Assembly: GCF_964204645.1 (NCBI RefSeq)
Contig: NC_134033.1
Location: 12,154,155-12,218,154, forward strand
DNA: 64,000 nt
Direction of reading: 5' to 3'
DNA from: Tubulanus polymorphus
Taxonomy: Eukaryota; Nemertea; Palaeonemertea; Tubulaniformes; Tubulanidae
Both the position numbers and the translations under genes were made by a program. The notes below the pieces were generated by a model. The model did no database searches. It had not been told where the DNA came from and saw only the letters and a program-made list of their open reading frames with translations. The number at the start of each line of letters is the position of its first letter. The stretch's first letter is position 1. Below, in pieces: positions 1 to 8,627 of the stretch.

Positions 1-954
1 TTCATTGTTAGATCGTACCGGTATATGCGCATAAAACAAAAAACACATCTAACAATCCACGCAAATCGCAATGCAAAAACCGTAAAGTTTCCCAAGTCTC
101 TGTTTATAACGCATGCGCATTAGGAAGTGTTGGGGAAATCCTCTAAGTCTAGAAACTGGTCGCGTGCGCATGCGTCGCTACATGTGTATTTTTTCCTAAA
201 CTGGGTCATGTCAGAACGCTGAAACATAGAACTATAACGGACTGAACTTGCGTGAACTTATGCGCAGCGGGAAGGCGCAGTTTGTTTGGTCACTTACGAG
301 GATCATTTGTATTTTTTGGAATGACAGGTGTTCAAGTGGTCTTGCCATAAGCTGAAAATCTAAGATATATATCGGTATATTAAAAAGGATGAATGTATTT
401 TTCTGCTACACATTCGGGATTCGAACCTAATAGCACTTAAAAGTAAATCCTGTCTATTTTATGTTCATTGTTTCATATTCGGGATGCTGTAACTTTTTCC
501 TTGGCAAACAATAACCCAGCGACACTTTAATCATCAAAGTTCATGTCGTAACGCTTGAAATACGATCAGTAATTTTCGGGTTTCGAACCTGATAGCGCCG
601 CTTAAGATGAACAGCGTAAATAAGATCAATATTTTTACGGGATTCGAACCTAATGGAAACTACAGTGACTATTAGTCATTAAAGTTCACATGCAGTTCAC
701 ATGTAGTGCCGCATGCGCAATGTGCCGATTTCGCGACTAAGAGCAATTCCAGCACTGACTAATGCGCATGCGTTAGGTAGAAACGGAGACTTGGGAAACT
801 TAACGGTTTTTGCATCCGCAATCGATCAAGTCGAACATGACGACGACCTCAAGGCATGTCTCTGTAACCGAAGGTAGAGACTAAAACGGTTCAGGACTCG
901 GCAGCGGACACCGGCCCTGAAAGAATTTCAAAACGTGTATTGTCGGTACCTAGC
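1..954. repeat. Short inverted-repeat (MITE-like) element
   Basis: No gene is visible. Bases 64-122 and 760-822 are imperfect inverted copies of each other, about 60 bp each, sharing the core AAGTTTCCCAAGTCTC and the palindrome GCATGCGC. This is the layout of a non-autonomous DNA transposon of roughly 760 bp. Between the arms a motif close to ATTCGAACCTAATAG recurs near 419, 577 and 641. The family is not recognised. Confidence 0.55.
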
Positions 955-1074
955 ACGATTTCAGCGTTTTTCGGGAATTCCCTGAAATTTCGGCGTTTTT
1001 CGGAAATTCCCTGAAATTTCAGCATTTTTATTTCAGCGTTTCAGCTTTTCAGTGTTTCAGCTTTTTCAGCGAAG
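955..1074. repeat. Short tandem repeats at the left edge of the viral element
   Basis: Two copies of an approximately 36-bp unit built on TCGGAAATTCCCTGAAATTT are followed by several TTTCAGC repeats. They end abruptly where polymerase coding sequence begins near 1075, so they mark the truncation junction of the Polinton-like element. Confidence 0.6.
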
Positions 1075-3586
1075 TTCAGGAACCGATGTTGATCCTTGTT
1101 ATTGTTATTCTAGTCCTGGTTTAACCTGGCAATGTGGTTTAAAATATACAAATGTAGAATTAGATTTATTAAAAGAACCAGATATGGTTTTATTATTTGA
1201 AAAATCAATTAGAGGTGGAATTAGTGGTGTTATGGGAGATAGGTATTTTAAAGCAAATGATGAATATAAATTATTATATATTGACGCTAATAATTTATAT
1301 GGTTGGGCAATGATGCAACCTCAACCATATAAAAATTTTATATTAACAGAAGTTGAAAATGGTGATAAAACTGATTGGGAAAACGCAATTGCGAGTTTAA
1401 AAGATGAAGCACCAATTGGTTATTTCTTTGTAGTTGATTTAGAATATCCTTAAAATATAAAGTTTAAAACAAGAAACTTACCTTATTGCCCAGAACATTT
1501 AACTGTAGATGATAGTTATTTAAGTGAATACCAGAAGAAAATAAAACCGAAAGATCATGTTTTTACAGAAAAATTAATACTTACTCAAAATAATAAATAC
1601 AATTATATTGTTCATTATAGAATGTTAAAATTTTATCTAAAACAAGGAATGAAATTAAAGAAAGTACATAGATATATTGAATTTAATCAATCGAAGTGGT
1701 TAGAAAAATATATAGATTTCAATACTCAACAGAGAACCATATCAAAAACAGATTTTGAAAAAGATTTTTTCAAATTGATGAACAATAGTTTTTATGGAAA
1801 AACATGTGAAAATATTAGAAATAGAAATGATATTGAATTAGTAAATAATTCTGAAAGATTAAGACATTTACAATCAAGTCCTAGACATTTAGGAAATAAA
1901 AGATTTGAAGATTATTTAACTGCGGTAAAATTAAAAAGAACGTCCATGAAATTTAATAAACCAATATTTATAGGTTCAACTGTTTTAGAAATTTCAAAGC
2001 TATTGATGTATGATTTTTATTATAATGTTTTACAACCACTTTTTGGGGAAAAACATATAGAAATCTTATATTTTGATTCTGTTACAGCAGACACCCCAAT
2101 ATTATTAAAATACAATAACCAAATATTAATTAGAAGAATTTCAGAAATAATTCCTAATCAAAATAAATCTTATATTTCGTATGGTAAAAAAGAACTAATA
2201 CAAATAAATGGATTAATGGATGTTTGGACAAGAAATGGATGGAATATTATTAGACATAAAACAAATAAGAAAATCTATAGAGTTAGAACTAAATTAGGGT
2301 TTGTAGATGTTACTGAAAATCATAGTTTGATTAAACAAAATGGTAATGAAATAAAACCAACTGATATAAAAATTGGAGATGAATTATTACACAACAGATT
2401 TTACCCAAGAATGAATCATATGTCATTTGATGAAATAATTGATAATATTTATAATATAGAACCCGAAACATTAGAAGAAAAAGAATATTTTATCAAAGGA
2501 TTTTTCATGGGAGATGGTTCAGCAGGTGTGTATAAATATGTTTGGGGTAATAAATATTGTTGGTATTTATGCAATCAAGACTTAAAATTATTAGAAAGAA
2601 TTAAGAAATTCTGTGAAGAAGTTTATTCACATAAAACATTTAGAATCATGGACCATATGAAATCATCCGCGGTTTATAGAATATTTGTAAATAATCCTAA
2701 AGATTTTGCTACAAAATATAATGATGAATTCTATATTCATGCAATAGTGAAAAGTAATACTTCAACAAAAGAAAAGATAGTTCCAGATTATGTATTGAAT
2801 GCAAAAATTAATTTAAGAAAGTGGTTCTTCATTGGATTCTATGCCGCAGATGGTTCAAAAAGGTTCCAAAACCGCAAAACAATATCCTTTGCTCAAAAAG
2901 GAAAAGTTGCTATATCAGGATTGAATATATTATGCAGTTCATTAGGATTTAATATGAATATTGGATTGATTAAATCTAAACCAAATTGCTTTAATCTAAG
3001 CCACACAGAAAATGAGTTAACTGAAGAAGTTAAAGATTTATTTGAAATATATAACCCAACAGATTATGTTTATGATTTATCAACTGAAGATGGTACATTT
3101 AACTGTGGATTTCCATTAATAGCCAAAAATACTGACAGTTACATACTAAAAATCAAGACAAATGATATAACAAAAGACTTAAAAACATTAAAACATTATT
3201 TTGATTTTAGCAATTATCCTAAAGATCATGAACCATTTAGCAATGATAATAAAAAGATTCCTGGTAAATTTAAAGATGAATTAGGAGGTGATGAAATGAT
3301 TGAATTTGTTGGGATAAGAAGTAAAATGTATAGTTACAGAACAAAAGATCATGAAGCTAAAAAGTTAAAAGGAATAACAAAACATGTGGTTGATAAACAT
3401 ATAGAATTTCAAGATTATATAAAGTGTTTATATAACTCAATTGTAATGAAACACAAGATGAATTGTTTAAGATCAGAAGATCATGAGATGTACATTAATG
3501 AAGTTGAAAAAACTAGTTTAAATCCATTTGATGATAAAAGGCATATTTCAGATGATGGTATAAAAACATTACCTTATGGCCATTAA
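1075..3586 (+). pseudogene. polB: Protein-primed DNA polymerase B of a Polinton-like element, 5'-truncated, one stop, intein-bearing
   Basis: This would replicate the element from a protein primer. Visible family features are a SPGLTW region, motif A with DANNLYG (around 1295), motif B with NNSFYGK (around 1790) and motif C, YFD/TDS, which is split by an intein at 2078-3130. After motif C come the family-typical FVGIRSKMYSY segment and an intact C-terminus ending PYGH. The exonuclease half and N-terminus are missing because coding similarity starts at the repeat junction near 1075. A TAA at 1451-1453 interrupts the frame after LEYP, and coding similarity continues in the same frame on both sides. 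The stop overlaps the convergent gene on the minus strand by 4 bp. Truncation plus stop point to a dead gene. Confidence 0.88.
2078..3130 (+). other. Intein with LAGLIDADG endonuclease domain inside polymerase motif C
   Basis: A 351-residue in-frame insert lies between the Asp and the Thr of the catalytic YxDTDS motif, a known intein site in viral and archaeal B polymerases. It begins with Ser (SVTADTP, block A-like), has a block B-like TENH at residues 79-82, two LAGLIDADG-type helices (GFFMGDGS at 141-148, FIGFYAADGS at 251-260), a block F-like VYDLSTEDGTF, and ends in Asn before extein Thr. The penultimate residue is Lys instead of the usual His, which may slow splicing or use another assisting residue. 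The reading frame is fully open. The intein call is firm; splicing or homing activity is unproven. Confidence 0.9.
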
Positions 3587-4893
3587 AACATAAAATCAAT
3601 ATCATCATACTCGAAATCACTATTAGCTTCTTCATTTTCATTTAATTGTTCAGGTTCTTCTTCCATTCCATTTTTCTCATTTAAATAAATTTCTATCTTG
3701 TTCCACATTTCATCTCGCTCTCTTTGTTTCTTTTTGTTTGTTAATTCATCAAATGGAATTATAATATCTAGGTTTAAATAATTTACAATCTTATTTAAAA
3801 AGAATTCATAATTTATTGAATCTGTTATTCTATTTTCCAAATGATACATTAATATTTGTTTAAATATTTTTTTTATATTTTCCATATCTTCTTCTGTTAA
3901 TTTAGGTTTTTCATAATAATCGTTAAATAATAAATATAAATACATTTTCTTTTGTTTTGTGTTAAATGTTGGTGGAATAATTGTTTTTATGATATCTTTT
4001 TTAGTTATTTCACCATTTTTATTTTCTATTATTTTCATTTTTTCAAGCCATTGCATATATTCTGGTGTATGATCTTCTATAGAAAATGTTTTAAAAATTT
4101 CATCAAGATAATTTAATTTTGGATCTATGAGAAAATCTCTAGTTTTTTCTTCACCCCATAAATTCTTTTGCCATCCACATTCAACACAAAATAACACAGT
4201 ACCTTCTTGTCTTAAGGTCGCATAAATACATCGTGGACATTTTTGTTTATAATTTACTGGTAATAGATCTTCATTAAGCTCTTGGTATTTTCTTACGTTT
4301 TCTTTATGTTTTATTGTTCTATTATGTAGATTTGAATTACTTGTTGTAATAATCAATTTACAATATTTACAATAATATGTTTTTCTTGTTAATTCATTAT
4401 ATTGTTTTTCTAGCTTTTCAACTGTTTCTTCATTATCTGGTAATGTTTTCTCATATTTTATTTTTTCTAATAAATTATTTTTTCTTGCATTGAATTCAGT
4501 TTCAAATTTATTAGAAATTTTATCTATATGTACTTTACGAAATTGATGATTCTCCCAATCTTCTATATTTTCAGGGTTATATTTTATTCGACAAGGCTCA
4601 CAGAAATGATCTTTTATATTATCCTTATCATAGAATAAGAAAGGTCTTTTCCAAATAATTTCAGGTTCAACTTCAACAGAATTATTATTACTTTCGTTAC
4701 TGTCAACATTAACTATTAAGTTATTATTTTTACACTTATGTTTTTTGAAATAATTTCTAGAGAATGTTTTATTACAATTTGGACAGTTTATTTTAGGGGG
4801 TTTATAATTTTCATCATGTTTTTTCATATGTCGAGCCATATTACTTTTTCTTAGAAGTTCACCACAAATTTCGCATGTTATCTTCTCATCCAT
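3583..4893 (-). CDS. Multi-zinc-finger protein, possible VLTF3-like late transcription factor
   Basis: This 436-residue intact frame points opposite to its neighbours and ends 4 bp inside the polymerase gene. It has two N-terminal C2H2 fingers (around residues 7-25 and 37-52), CxxC...H pairs near 97-118 and 174-195, and a zinc ribbon with CPRC...CVECG near 219-240, followed by a helical C-terminal region and an acidic tail. Zinc ribbon plus helical tail is the plan of poxvirus VLTF3-type factors, which occur in NCLDV and related elements; that link is inference from layout. The ATG is chosen because it sits in a TTAATAAATG start motif. A generic zinc-finger DNA-binding protein is the alternative. 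Confidence 0.6.
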   Translation of the reverse strand: MDEKITCEICGELLRKSNMARHMKKHDENYKPPKINCPNCNKTFSRNYFKKHKCKNNNLIVNVDSNESNNNSVEVEPEIIWKRPFLFYDKDNIKDHFCEPCRIKYNPENIEDWENHQFRKVHIDKISNKFETEFNARKNNLLEKIKYEKTLPDNEETVEKLEKQYNELTRKTYYCKYCKLIITTSNSNLHNRTIKHKENVRKYQELNEDLLPVNYKQKCPRCIYATLRQEGTVLFCVECGWQKNLWGEEKTRDFLIDPKLNYLDEIFKTFSIEDHTPEYMQWLEKMKIIENKNGEITKKDIIKTIIPPTFNTKQKKMYLYLLFNDYYEKPKLTEEDMENIKKIFKQILMYHLENRITDSINYEFFLNKIVNYLNLDIIIPFDELTNKKKQRERDEMWNKIEIYLNEKNGMEEEPEQLNENEEANSDFEYDDIDFMF

Positions 4894-4913
4894 TTATTAA
4901 GGAAAAATTTTAT
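4891..4913 (-). promoter_or_regulatory. Late-type start motif of zinc-finger gene
   Basis: Read on the minus strand this is ATTTTTCCTTAATAAATG, a T-run followed by TAAATG that contains the start codon. Confidence 0.5.
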
Positions 4914-4927
4914 TAAAATTAATTTTT

Positions 4928-4940
4928 AGTGATGAGCGGT
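4928..4940 (-). promoter_or_regulatory. Upstream box shared by the two minus-strand genes
   Basis: On the minus strand this reads ACCGCTCATCACT. The same box (ACCACTCATCACC) lies upstream of the other minus-strand gene, at 15652-15665. No match was seen upstream of the plus-strand genes other than the divergent neighbour. Confidence 0.4.
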
Positions 4941-4964
4941 AATTTTTTTATGTTATAAATAATG
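4940..4964 (+). promoter_or_regulatory. Late-type start motif of penton gene
   Basis: TAATTTTTTTA is followed by TTATAAATAATG. Here the A-rich part is extended so that ATG lies three bases after TAAAT. Confidence 0.45.
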
Positions 4965-5758
4965 GTAGAATTAAAAGAATACAGAATATTTGTTGATTCT
5001 AGAAAACTTATAAATTATAAATCTCATAATTTATTAGTACAATTAGATAGAGAATTTAAGAATTGTGTAGATTTAAAATTAGTAAATATAAGTTTATGTA
5101 ATTCTTTTTATAATATATCAGATAAAACTGATGAACATAGAAGCCTTCTTATTTTTGATAAACTTGAAAAAAATGGATTCAACTTATGCTTACACCAGGA
5201 TTATATGATTTAGAAACATTAGAGCAAGAAATTAATAGAAAAGCTCGGATTAGATTAGGTAATGGTAATTCTAAATTTAATATTAAATTCATAAAAAGTG
5301 AGAGCTCTAATAAAATTAAAATAAAGCTTGATGATGAACTTATTAAACTTGATAAATCTAATCCATTGATGACAAGAAGACATACTTACACGGTAAAAAA
5401 ACCTAAAGCTAAACTATTAGGAATTACTCCAAATCAATTTGGTGGAAACAAACACGGTAACTCAAATATAATACCTTTTACACACTTTTATATTTATTGT
5501 AATTTAATCGATCCTACAAAAACATTCGAAGCAACTAAAGATACAACATGTAATTCTAGTATATTAAACATTTTACCATTGAAGAATGTTAAACAATTTG
5601 GAACGCAAATAAATTATAATTTAGCTGAATGTGATTTTAAACCTTGTATTCCACATTTCAATAATTTTAAATTAGAAATAAGAAATCATAATGGTTATTT
5701 AATTGATTTGAATAACTTTCCTGTAATTTATGAATTAGTTATAAGATGTAAAGAGTAA
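4962..5758 (+). pseudogene. Penton-like minor capsid protein, frameshifted
   Basis: Two frames, 4962-5213 and 5186-5758, together cover about 265 residues, the usual size of the single-jelly-roll penton protein of Polintons. The first part ends in an NSFYNI-type strand region and the second begins with LTPGLYDLETL, matching the family pattern of an Asn-Ser-x-Tyr-Asn segment followed by a Pro-x-Gly-x-Tyr turn. The frame changes around a run of seven A at about 5168-5176, so the lesion is a small indel in a homopolymer. It could be decay or an assembly error. The gene lies between the VLTF3-like gene and a series of small membrane proteins. Confidence 0.65.
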
Positions 5759-5777
5759 TTTTTCCCCTATATAAATG
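5757..5777 (+). promoter_or_regulatory. Late-type start motif before a mini-ORF
   Basis: AATTTTTCCCCTATATAAATG matches the element's start motif closely, yet drives only a 15-codon frame. Confidence 0.5.
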
Positions 5778-5822
5778 AATATAACTGTTGGACCGAGTAT
5801 ATGTTTTGGATTTGATTTTTAA
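5775..5822 (+). CDS. 15-residue mini-ORF
   Basis: The frame runs ATG to TAA and encodes a hydrophobic, aromatic peptide ending FGFDF, with Gly-Pro-Ser and one Cys. It is listed because it sits exactly behind a full late-type motif and fills the gap between the penton gene and the next frame. No homologue is recognised. It may instead be an upstream leader for the gene at 5835, whose own start lacks the motif. Confidence 0.3.
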   Translation: MNITVGPSICFGFDF

Positions 5823-5834
5823 CGTGAGAAAGAA

Positions 5835-6131
5835 ATGAAATTTAACATTAATGATGTAATAACACATATCAAAAATATTGTATTTTCTAATGAAACAACA
5901 TTTGAGTATGAAACAACAATAGATAAAGAAACTTTAAATGTAGAAAAGATTACTAATTTAATTAGAGAATTTTTAAGATTTTATGAATTAGATGAAGATT
6001 TTATAATCGATGATATTAAAAAAATAATAATTGAAATATATACAAATGAAACTAGTAATAAAATAAATGTTGAATTAATCATAAATAAGTTAACTAAATA
6101 TTTTGATGATAGTAATTTTTTTGATAAATAA
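5835..6131 (+). CDS. Small acidic hypothetical protein of the Polinton-like element
   Basis: The 98-residue product is rich in Ile, Asn, Glu and Asp, predicted mostly helical, with no membrane segment or Cys motif. It ends in TAA directly followed by the next ATG (stop and TAAATG motif overlap), so the two genes are packed head to tail. Its own ATG is preceded by GTGAGAAAGAA, unlike the other genes of the cluster. Not recognised; the coding call rests on strand, packing and base composition. Confidence 0.5.
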   Translation: MKFNINDVITHIKNIVFSNETTFEYETTIDKETLNVEKITNLIREFLRFYELDEDFIIDDIKKIIIEIYTNETSNKINVELIINKLTKYFDDSNFFDK

Positions 6132-6353
6132 ATGAGTGATAATAAGTGGATAATAACTGGATTATATAATGGCGCATTACTATCAGTTGGAACGGTTGGT
6201 TATTCAATGGTATTAAAAAAAGTATTCAAAATGGGAAGCGTTAATGTTGATAGATTTGATATCAATGATATCTTAAAATTAACATTAGCAGTTACTTTAT
6301 CTAATTTAACAATTGATTATTTGGAAAAACAAAAATATATTCCTCCCATATAA
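6132..6353 (+). CDS. Small membrane protein, Polinton cassette
   Basis: The 73-residue protein has an N-terminal hydrophobic stretch (residues 8-30, Gly-rich) and a second, weaker one around 46-60, then a basic end with PPI. The start lies in the motif ATTTTTTTGATAAATAAATG, which overlaps the upstream stop. Similar small membrane proteins sit next to capsid genes in invertebrate Polintons. The role is unknown; a virion membrane or assembly function is a guess. Confidence 0.6.
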   Translation: MSDNKWIITGLYNGALLSVGTVGYSMVLKKVFKMGSVNVDRFDINDILKLTLAVTLSNLTIDYLEKQKYIPPI

Positions 6354-6360
6354 ATGCATA

Positions 6361-6381
6361 ATTTTTTTTGCTAAATAAATG
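6361..6381 (+). promoter_or_regulatory. Late-type start motif
   Basis: ATTTTTTTTGCTAAATAAATG: an eight-T run, a 3-base spacer and TAAATAAATG, with the start codon as the last three bases. Confidence 0.55.
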
Positions 6382-6801
6382 GCTTCTGCAATTATAACTA
6401 TTATAGGATCAGCAATTGTTAACGCTTTAGCATTCACTGGTGGTGGTTATTTATTTAAACATATTGATAAAAATAGTTCATTAGGAGAACAAAGAAGACA
6501 TAACTTAGCGTTAGAGAAATACAATAAAGCTGCAGAAGAATATAGAGAAAAGAGGCAAAACTATATGGATTACATCAATAAAGAATTATATGATCAGAAG
6601 ATTTCACATAGAGATTTTCAATCAGTTGATGATGCAATGAGTTTATATAACGCAGTAACAAATAAAGAAAAATTACATCTATACAAACCTAAATTATCAG
6701 ATTATTATACCCCAAGTAAAGAACAACAGAAATATGAAATGATATGGATTTTAGGTGGAACAGTTATTGTTATATTTATTGCTTATAAATTTACTAATTA
6801 G
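6379..6801 (+). CDS. Two-ended membrane protein with helical middle, Polinton cassette
   Basis: In this 140-residue protein a hydrophobic N-terminus (residues 3-27, with NALAFTGGGYLF) and a C-terminal membrane helix (about 119-137) enclose a charged helical centre with EKYNKAAEEYREKR and the segment LSDYYTPSKEQQKYE. I recall this arrangement from uncharacterised proteins encoded beside Polinton capsid genes in marine invertebrates, but no function is known. The frame is open and starts in a full late-type motif, so the gene looks undamaged. Confidence 0.6.
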   Translation: MASAIITIIGSAIVNALAFTGGGYLFKHIDKNSSLGEQRRHNLALEKYNKAAEEYREKRQNYMDYINKELYDQKISHRDFQSVDDAMSLYNAVTNKEKLHLYKPKLSDYYTPSKEQQKYEMIWILGGTVIVIFIAYKFTN

Positions 6802-6823
6802 TAATTTTTTTGTTAAATAAATG
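6802..6823 (+). promoter_or_regulatory. Late-type start motif
   Basis: TAATTTTTTTGTTAAATAA directly abuts ATG. It is almost base-for-base the motif in front of the major capsid gene. Confidence 0.55.
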
Positions 6824-7255
6824 GAAGATAAAGTTGATAGTATTGATATTATTCCTCATGATATAAATAAAACTAAATTAAAAACATATTTAGAAAGACA
6901 AATATTAGAATTTGAAAGTGACTTAAAGATAAAAAAGAAAAAATATCTAAAAAGTAAAATTACATATTATTTGATTATAAGTGGTTCGGTTACAATTAGT
7001 TCTGTAATAACATTTTTAGCAATATTCAGTCCATTAACACCTTTAGCTATATCAATTGGTGTATTAGGATTAAGTTCAAGTGTTTTAACTGGTATAAGTT
7101 CAAAATTAAATATAAAAAGTAATAAAGAAAAAATAAAATCTAATATAAAAGAAATTAATAAATTAAAGAACACACTAGATTATATAATAAGTTTAAATGG
7201 CCATATAACAGTTGAAGAACAAGATAAATTATTAAAAGAATTAATAAATTATTAA
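6821..7255 (+). CDS. Two-helix membrane protein with coiled-coil flanks
   Basis: The 144-residue product has a Lys-rich helical N-terminal arm (15-45), a hydrophobic hairpin of two membrane segments (about 48-70 and 75-95) and a Lys/Glu/Asn-rich helical C-terminal arm (98-144). This hairpin-with-arms plan could scaffold a membrane or bind a capsid. The family is not recognised. It sits 19 bp after the previous stop and 16 bp before the next start. Confidence 0.55.
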   Translation: MEDKVDSIDIIPHDINKTKLKTYLERQILEFESDLKIKKKKYLKSKITYYLIISGSVTISSVITFLAIFSPLTPLAISIGVLGLSSSVLTGISSKLNIKSNKEKIKSNIKEINKLKNTLDYIISLNGHITVEEQDKLLKELINY

Positions 7256-7274
7256 TTTTTTAGTTATATAAATG
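7253..7274 (+). promoter_or_regulatory. Late-type start motif
   Basis: TAATTTTTTAGTTATATAA followed by ATG; the first TAA is the stop of the upstream gene. Confidence 0.5.
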
Positions 7275-8411
7275 GGGTTTCCAAAAGCTTTCCAATATAA
7301 TAAATCACATGAATATTATAAATATAATACTCCAGCAATAGATTTTAGTAACATGATAATATATAAAAATTTAGTTTTACCTTCATTGATTAATTTAGAA
7401 ATTTATGTTACTGAAACAAACTATTTTATTTCTAAAATGGAAAATATATTTAATACATATGAAGTTACTTTTACTCGAGATGAATATAATATATATAAAC
7501 TAAAATCTAATATGAAATATTGGCAGAATCAATTAAATTTTGCTGTTCATTGTGCAACAGCTGGTTGTGGTGTAAGTTGGCATGATCACTTGAATAACTT
7601 AGATAAAAATTTGAAATATTCTGATTTAAAATTCATTCATACAATATTTAGATTTCATGTATACTTTCAAATTAGAATTATATTAAATGAATTAGAATGC
7701 CCTTTACCTGGATCAAAATATTTTAAAGAATTAGATAATAATATTAATCTATCTAAGTTTTATAAAATATGTAATGAATTTAATATAAATATTAATTTCG
7801 ATTTTAGAGCGCATGGTAAATTGCAAGGTGTCGGTGAACAGTATGAAATAAAAAGAATTGATTTTATGCATAGAATTGGAGCTTATCATAATTATAAAAT
7901 TAATAATAATAATGGTTGGGTTTATTTTATTGAATCTTATAGTGAAGGATTTACAAAACCCGGTATACAAAGAATAAATCAATCAATTAGAACTTATTTG
8001 ATATGTATTTTAGGTGCACAAGTTGAAACAAGATCACCAATAGTTGGAAATAATAGTACTTCATTTGATGCGCAGAAACAATTCAAAGTATTATTTGAAG
8101 ATTCCATTCATAATGATAAAAATAGATCGATTCCAGAAAACATTGTAAGATATCAAAATTATTTAGATAAATCACATATTAGATTAAATTATTGTATAGG
8201 ACCTAATCTATTAATTATTTCTAATGATTTAGTATTAAAGATGGGAAATATAATTGGTTATAATAATCTAATTAAAACTGCAACAATAAATAATTCAATT
8301 GGATTAAATGATATAAATAAAAAGATTATTACTGCTCCAAAATTAATGGAAGGTGAAAAAAATAAAAACATATTCAATCAACAGAAACTAAAACTAATAA
8401 TATTAAATTGA
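7272..8411 (+). CDS. Conserved hypothetical protein with CATAGCGVSWHDH motif
   Basis: In this 379-residue protein the centre carries the distinctive NFAVHCATAGCGVSWHDH segment (about residues 90-110), with two Cys and two His that could bind metal or act in catalysis, followed by a helical stretch and a Tyr/Asn-rich C-terminal half. I recall the Cys-Ala-Thr-x-Gly-Cys-Gly core from uncharacterised proteins beside Polinton capsid genes. It is not an obvious adenain-type protease. The last 4 bp overlap the next frame, which suggests coupled expression. No lesion is seen. Confidence 0.6.
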   Translation: MGFPKAFQYNKSHEYYKYNTPAIDFSNMIIYKNLVLPSLINLEIYVTETNYFISKMENIFNTYEVTFTRDEYNIYKLKSNMKYWQNQLNFAVHCATAGCGVSWHDHLNNLDKNLKYSDLKFIHTIFRFHVYFQIRIILNELECPLPGSKYFKELDNNINLSKFYKICNEFNININFDFRAHGKLQGVGEQYEIKRIDFMHRIGAYHNYKINNNNGWVYFIESYSEGFTKPGIQRINQSIRTYLICILGAQVETRSPIVGNNSTSFDAQKQFKVLFEDSIHNDKNRSIPENIVRYQNYLDKSHIRLNYCIGPNLLIISNDLVLKMGNIIGYNNLIKTATINNSIGLNDINKKIITAPKLMEGEKNKNIFNQQKLKLIILN

Positions 8412-8608
8412 ATAATGATTCCAAAATAAAAGATTACAATACTATAGAAAATGGTGCCGTACGGCACCCACACGGTGATATTAAAACCGATAAAATTCAA
8501 CATGATATAATTAAACTAAATAATGATAATAAATTTCATGAAAATACTAAATTAGCTATAACTTGTATAGGAATTGTTATAGGAGGAATATTATATTTTA
8601 AATTTTAA
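8408..8608 (+). CDS. Small tail-anchored membrane protein
   Basis: This 66-residue protein has a charged, Asn-rich N-terminal part and a C-terminal membrane helix (about residues 48-64, with Gly-Gly) ending one residue before the stop. Its ATG overlaps the previous stop and it has no T-tract start motif, unlike most neighbours, so it probably shares the upstream transcript. A 16-bp GC-rich palindrome lies inside it at 8453-8468. Confidence 0.5.
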   Translation: MNNDSKIKDYNTIENGAVRHPHGDIKTDKIQHDIIKLNNDNKFHENTKLAITCIGIVIGGILYFKF

Positions 8609-8627
8609 TTTTTTTATTATATAAATG
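8606..8627 (+). promoter_or_regulatory. Late-type start motif
   Basis: TAATTTTTTTATTATATAA followed by ATG; the first TAA is the stop of the preceding gene. Confidence 0.55.

Noticed and set aside
7272-8411. Adenain-like maturation protease of the Polinton
   Set aside because: The Cys/His cluster does not show the order or spacing of the adenovirus-type protease active site.
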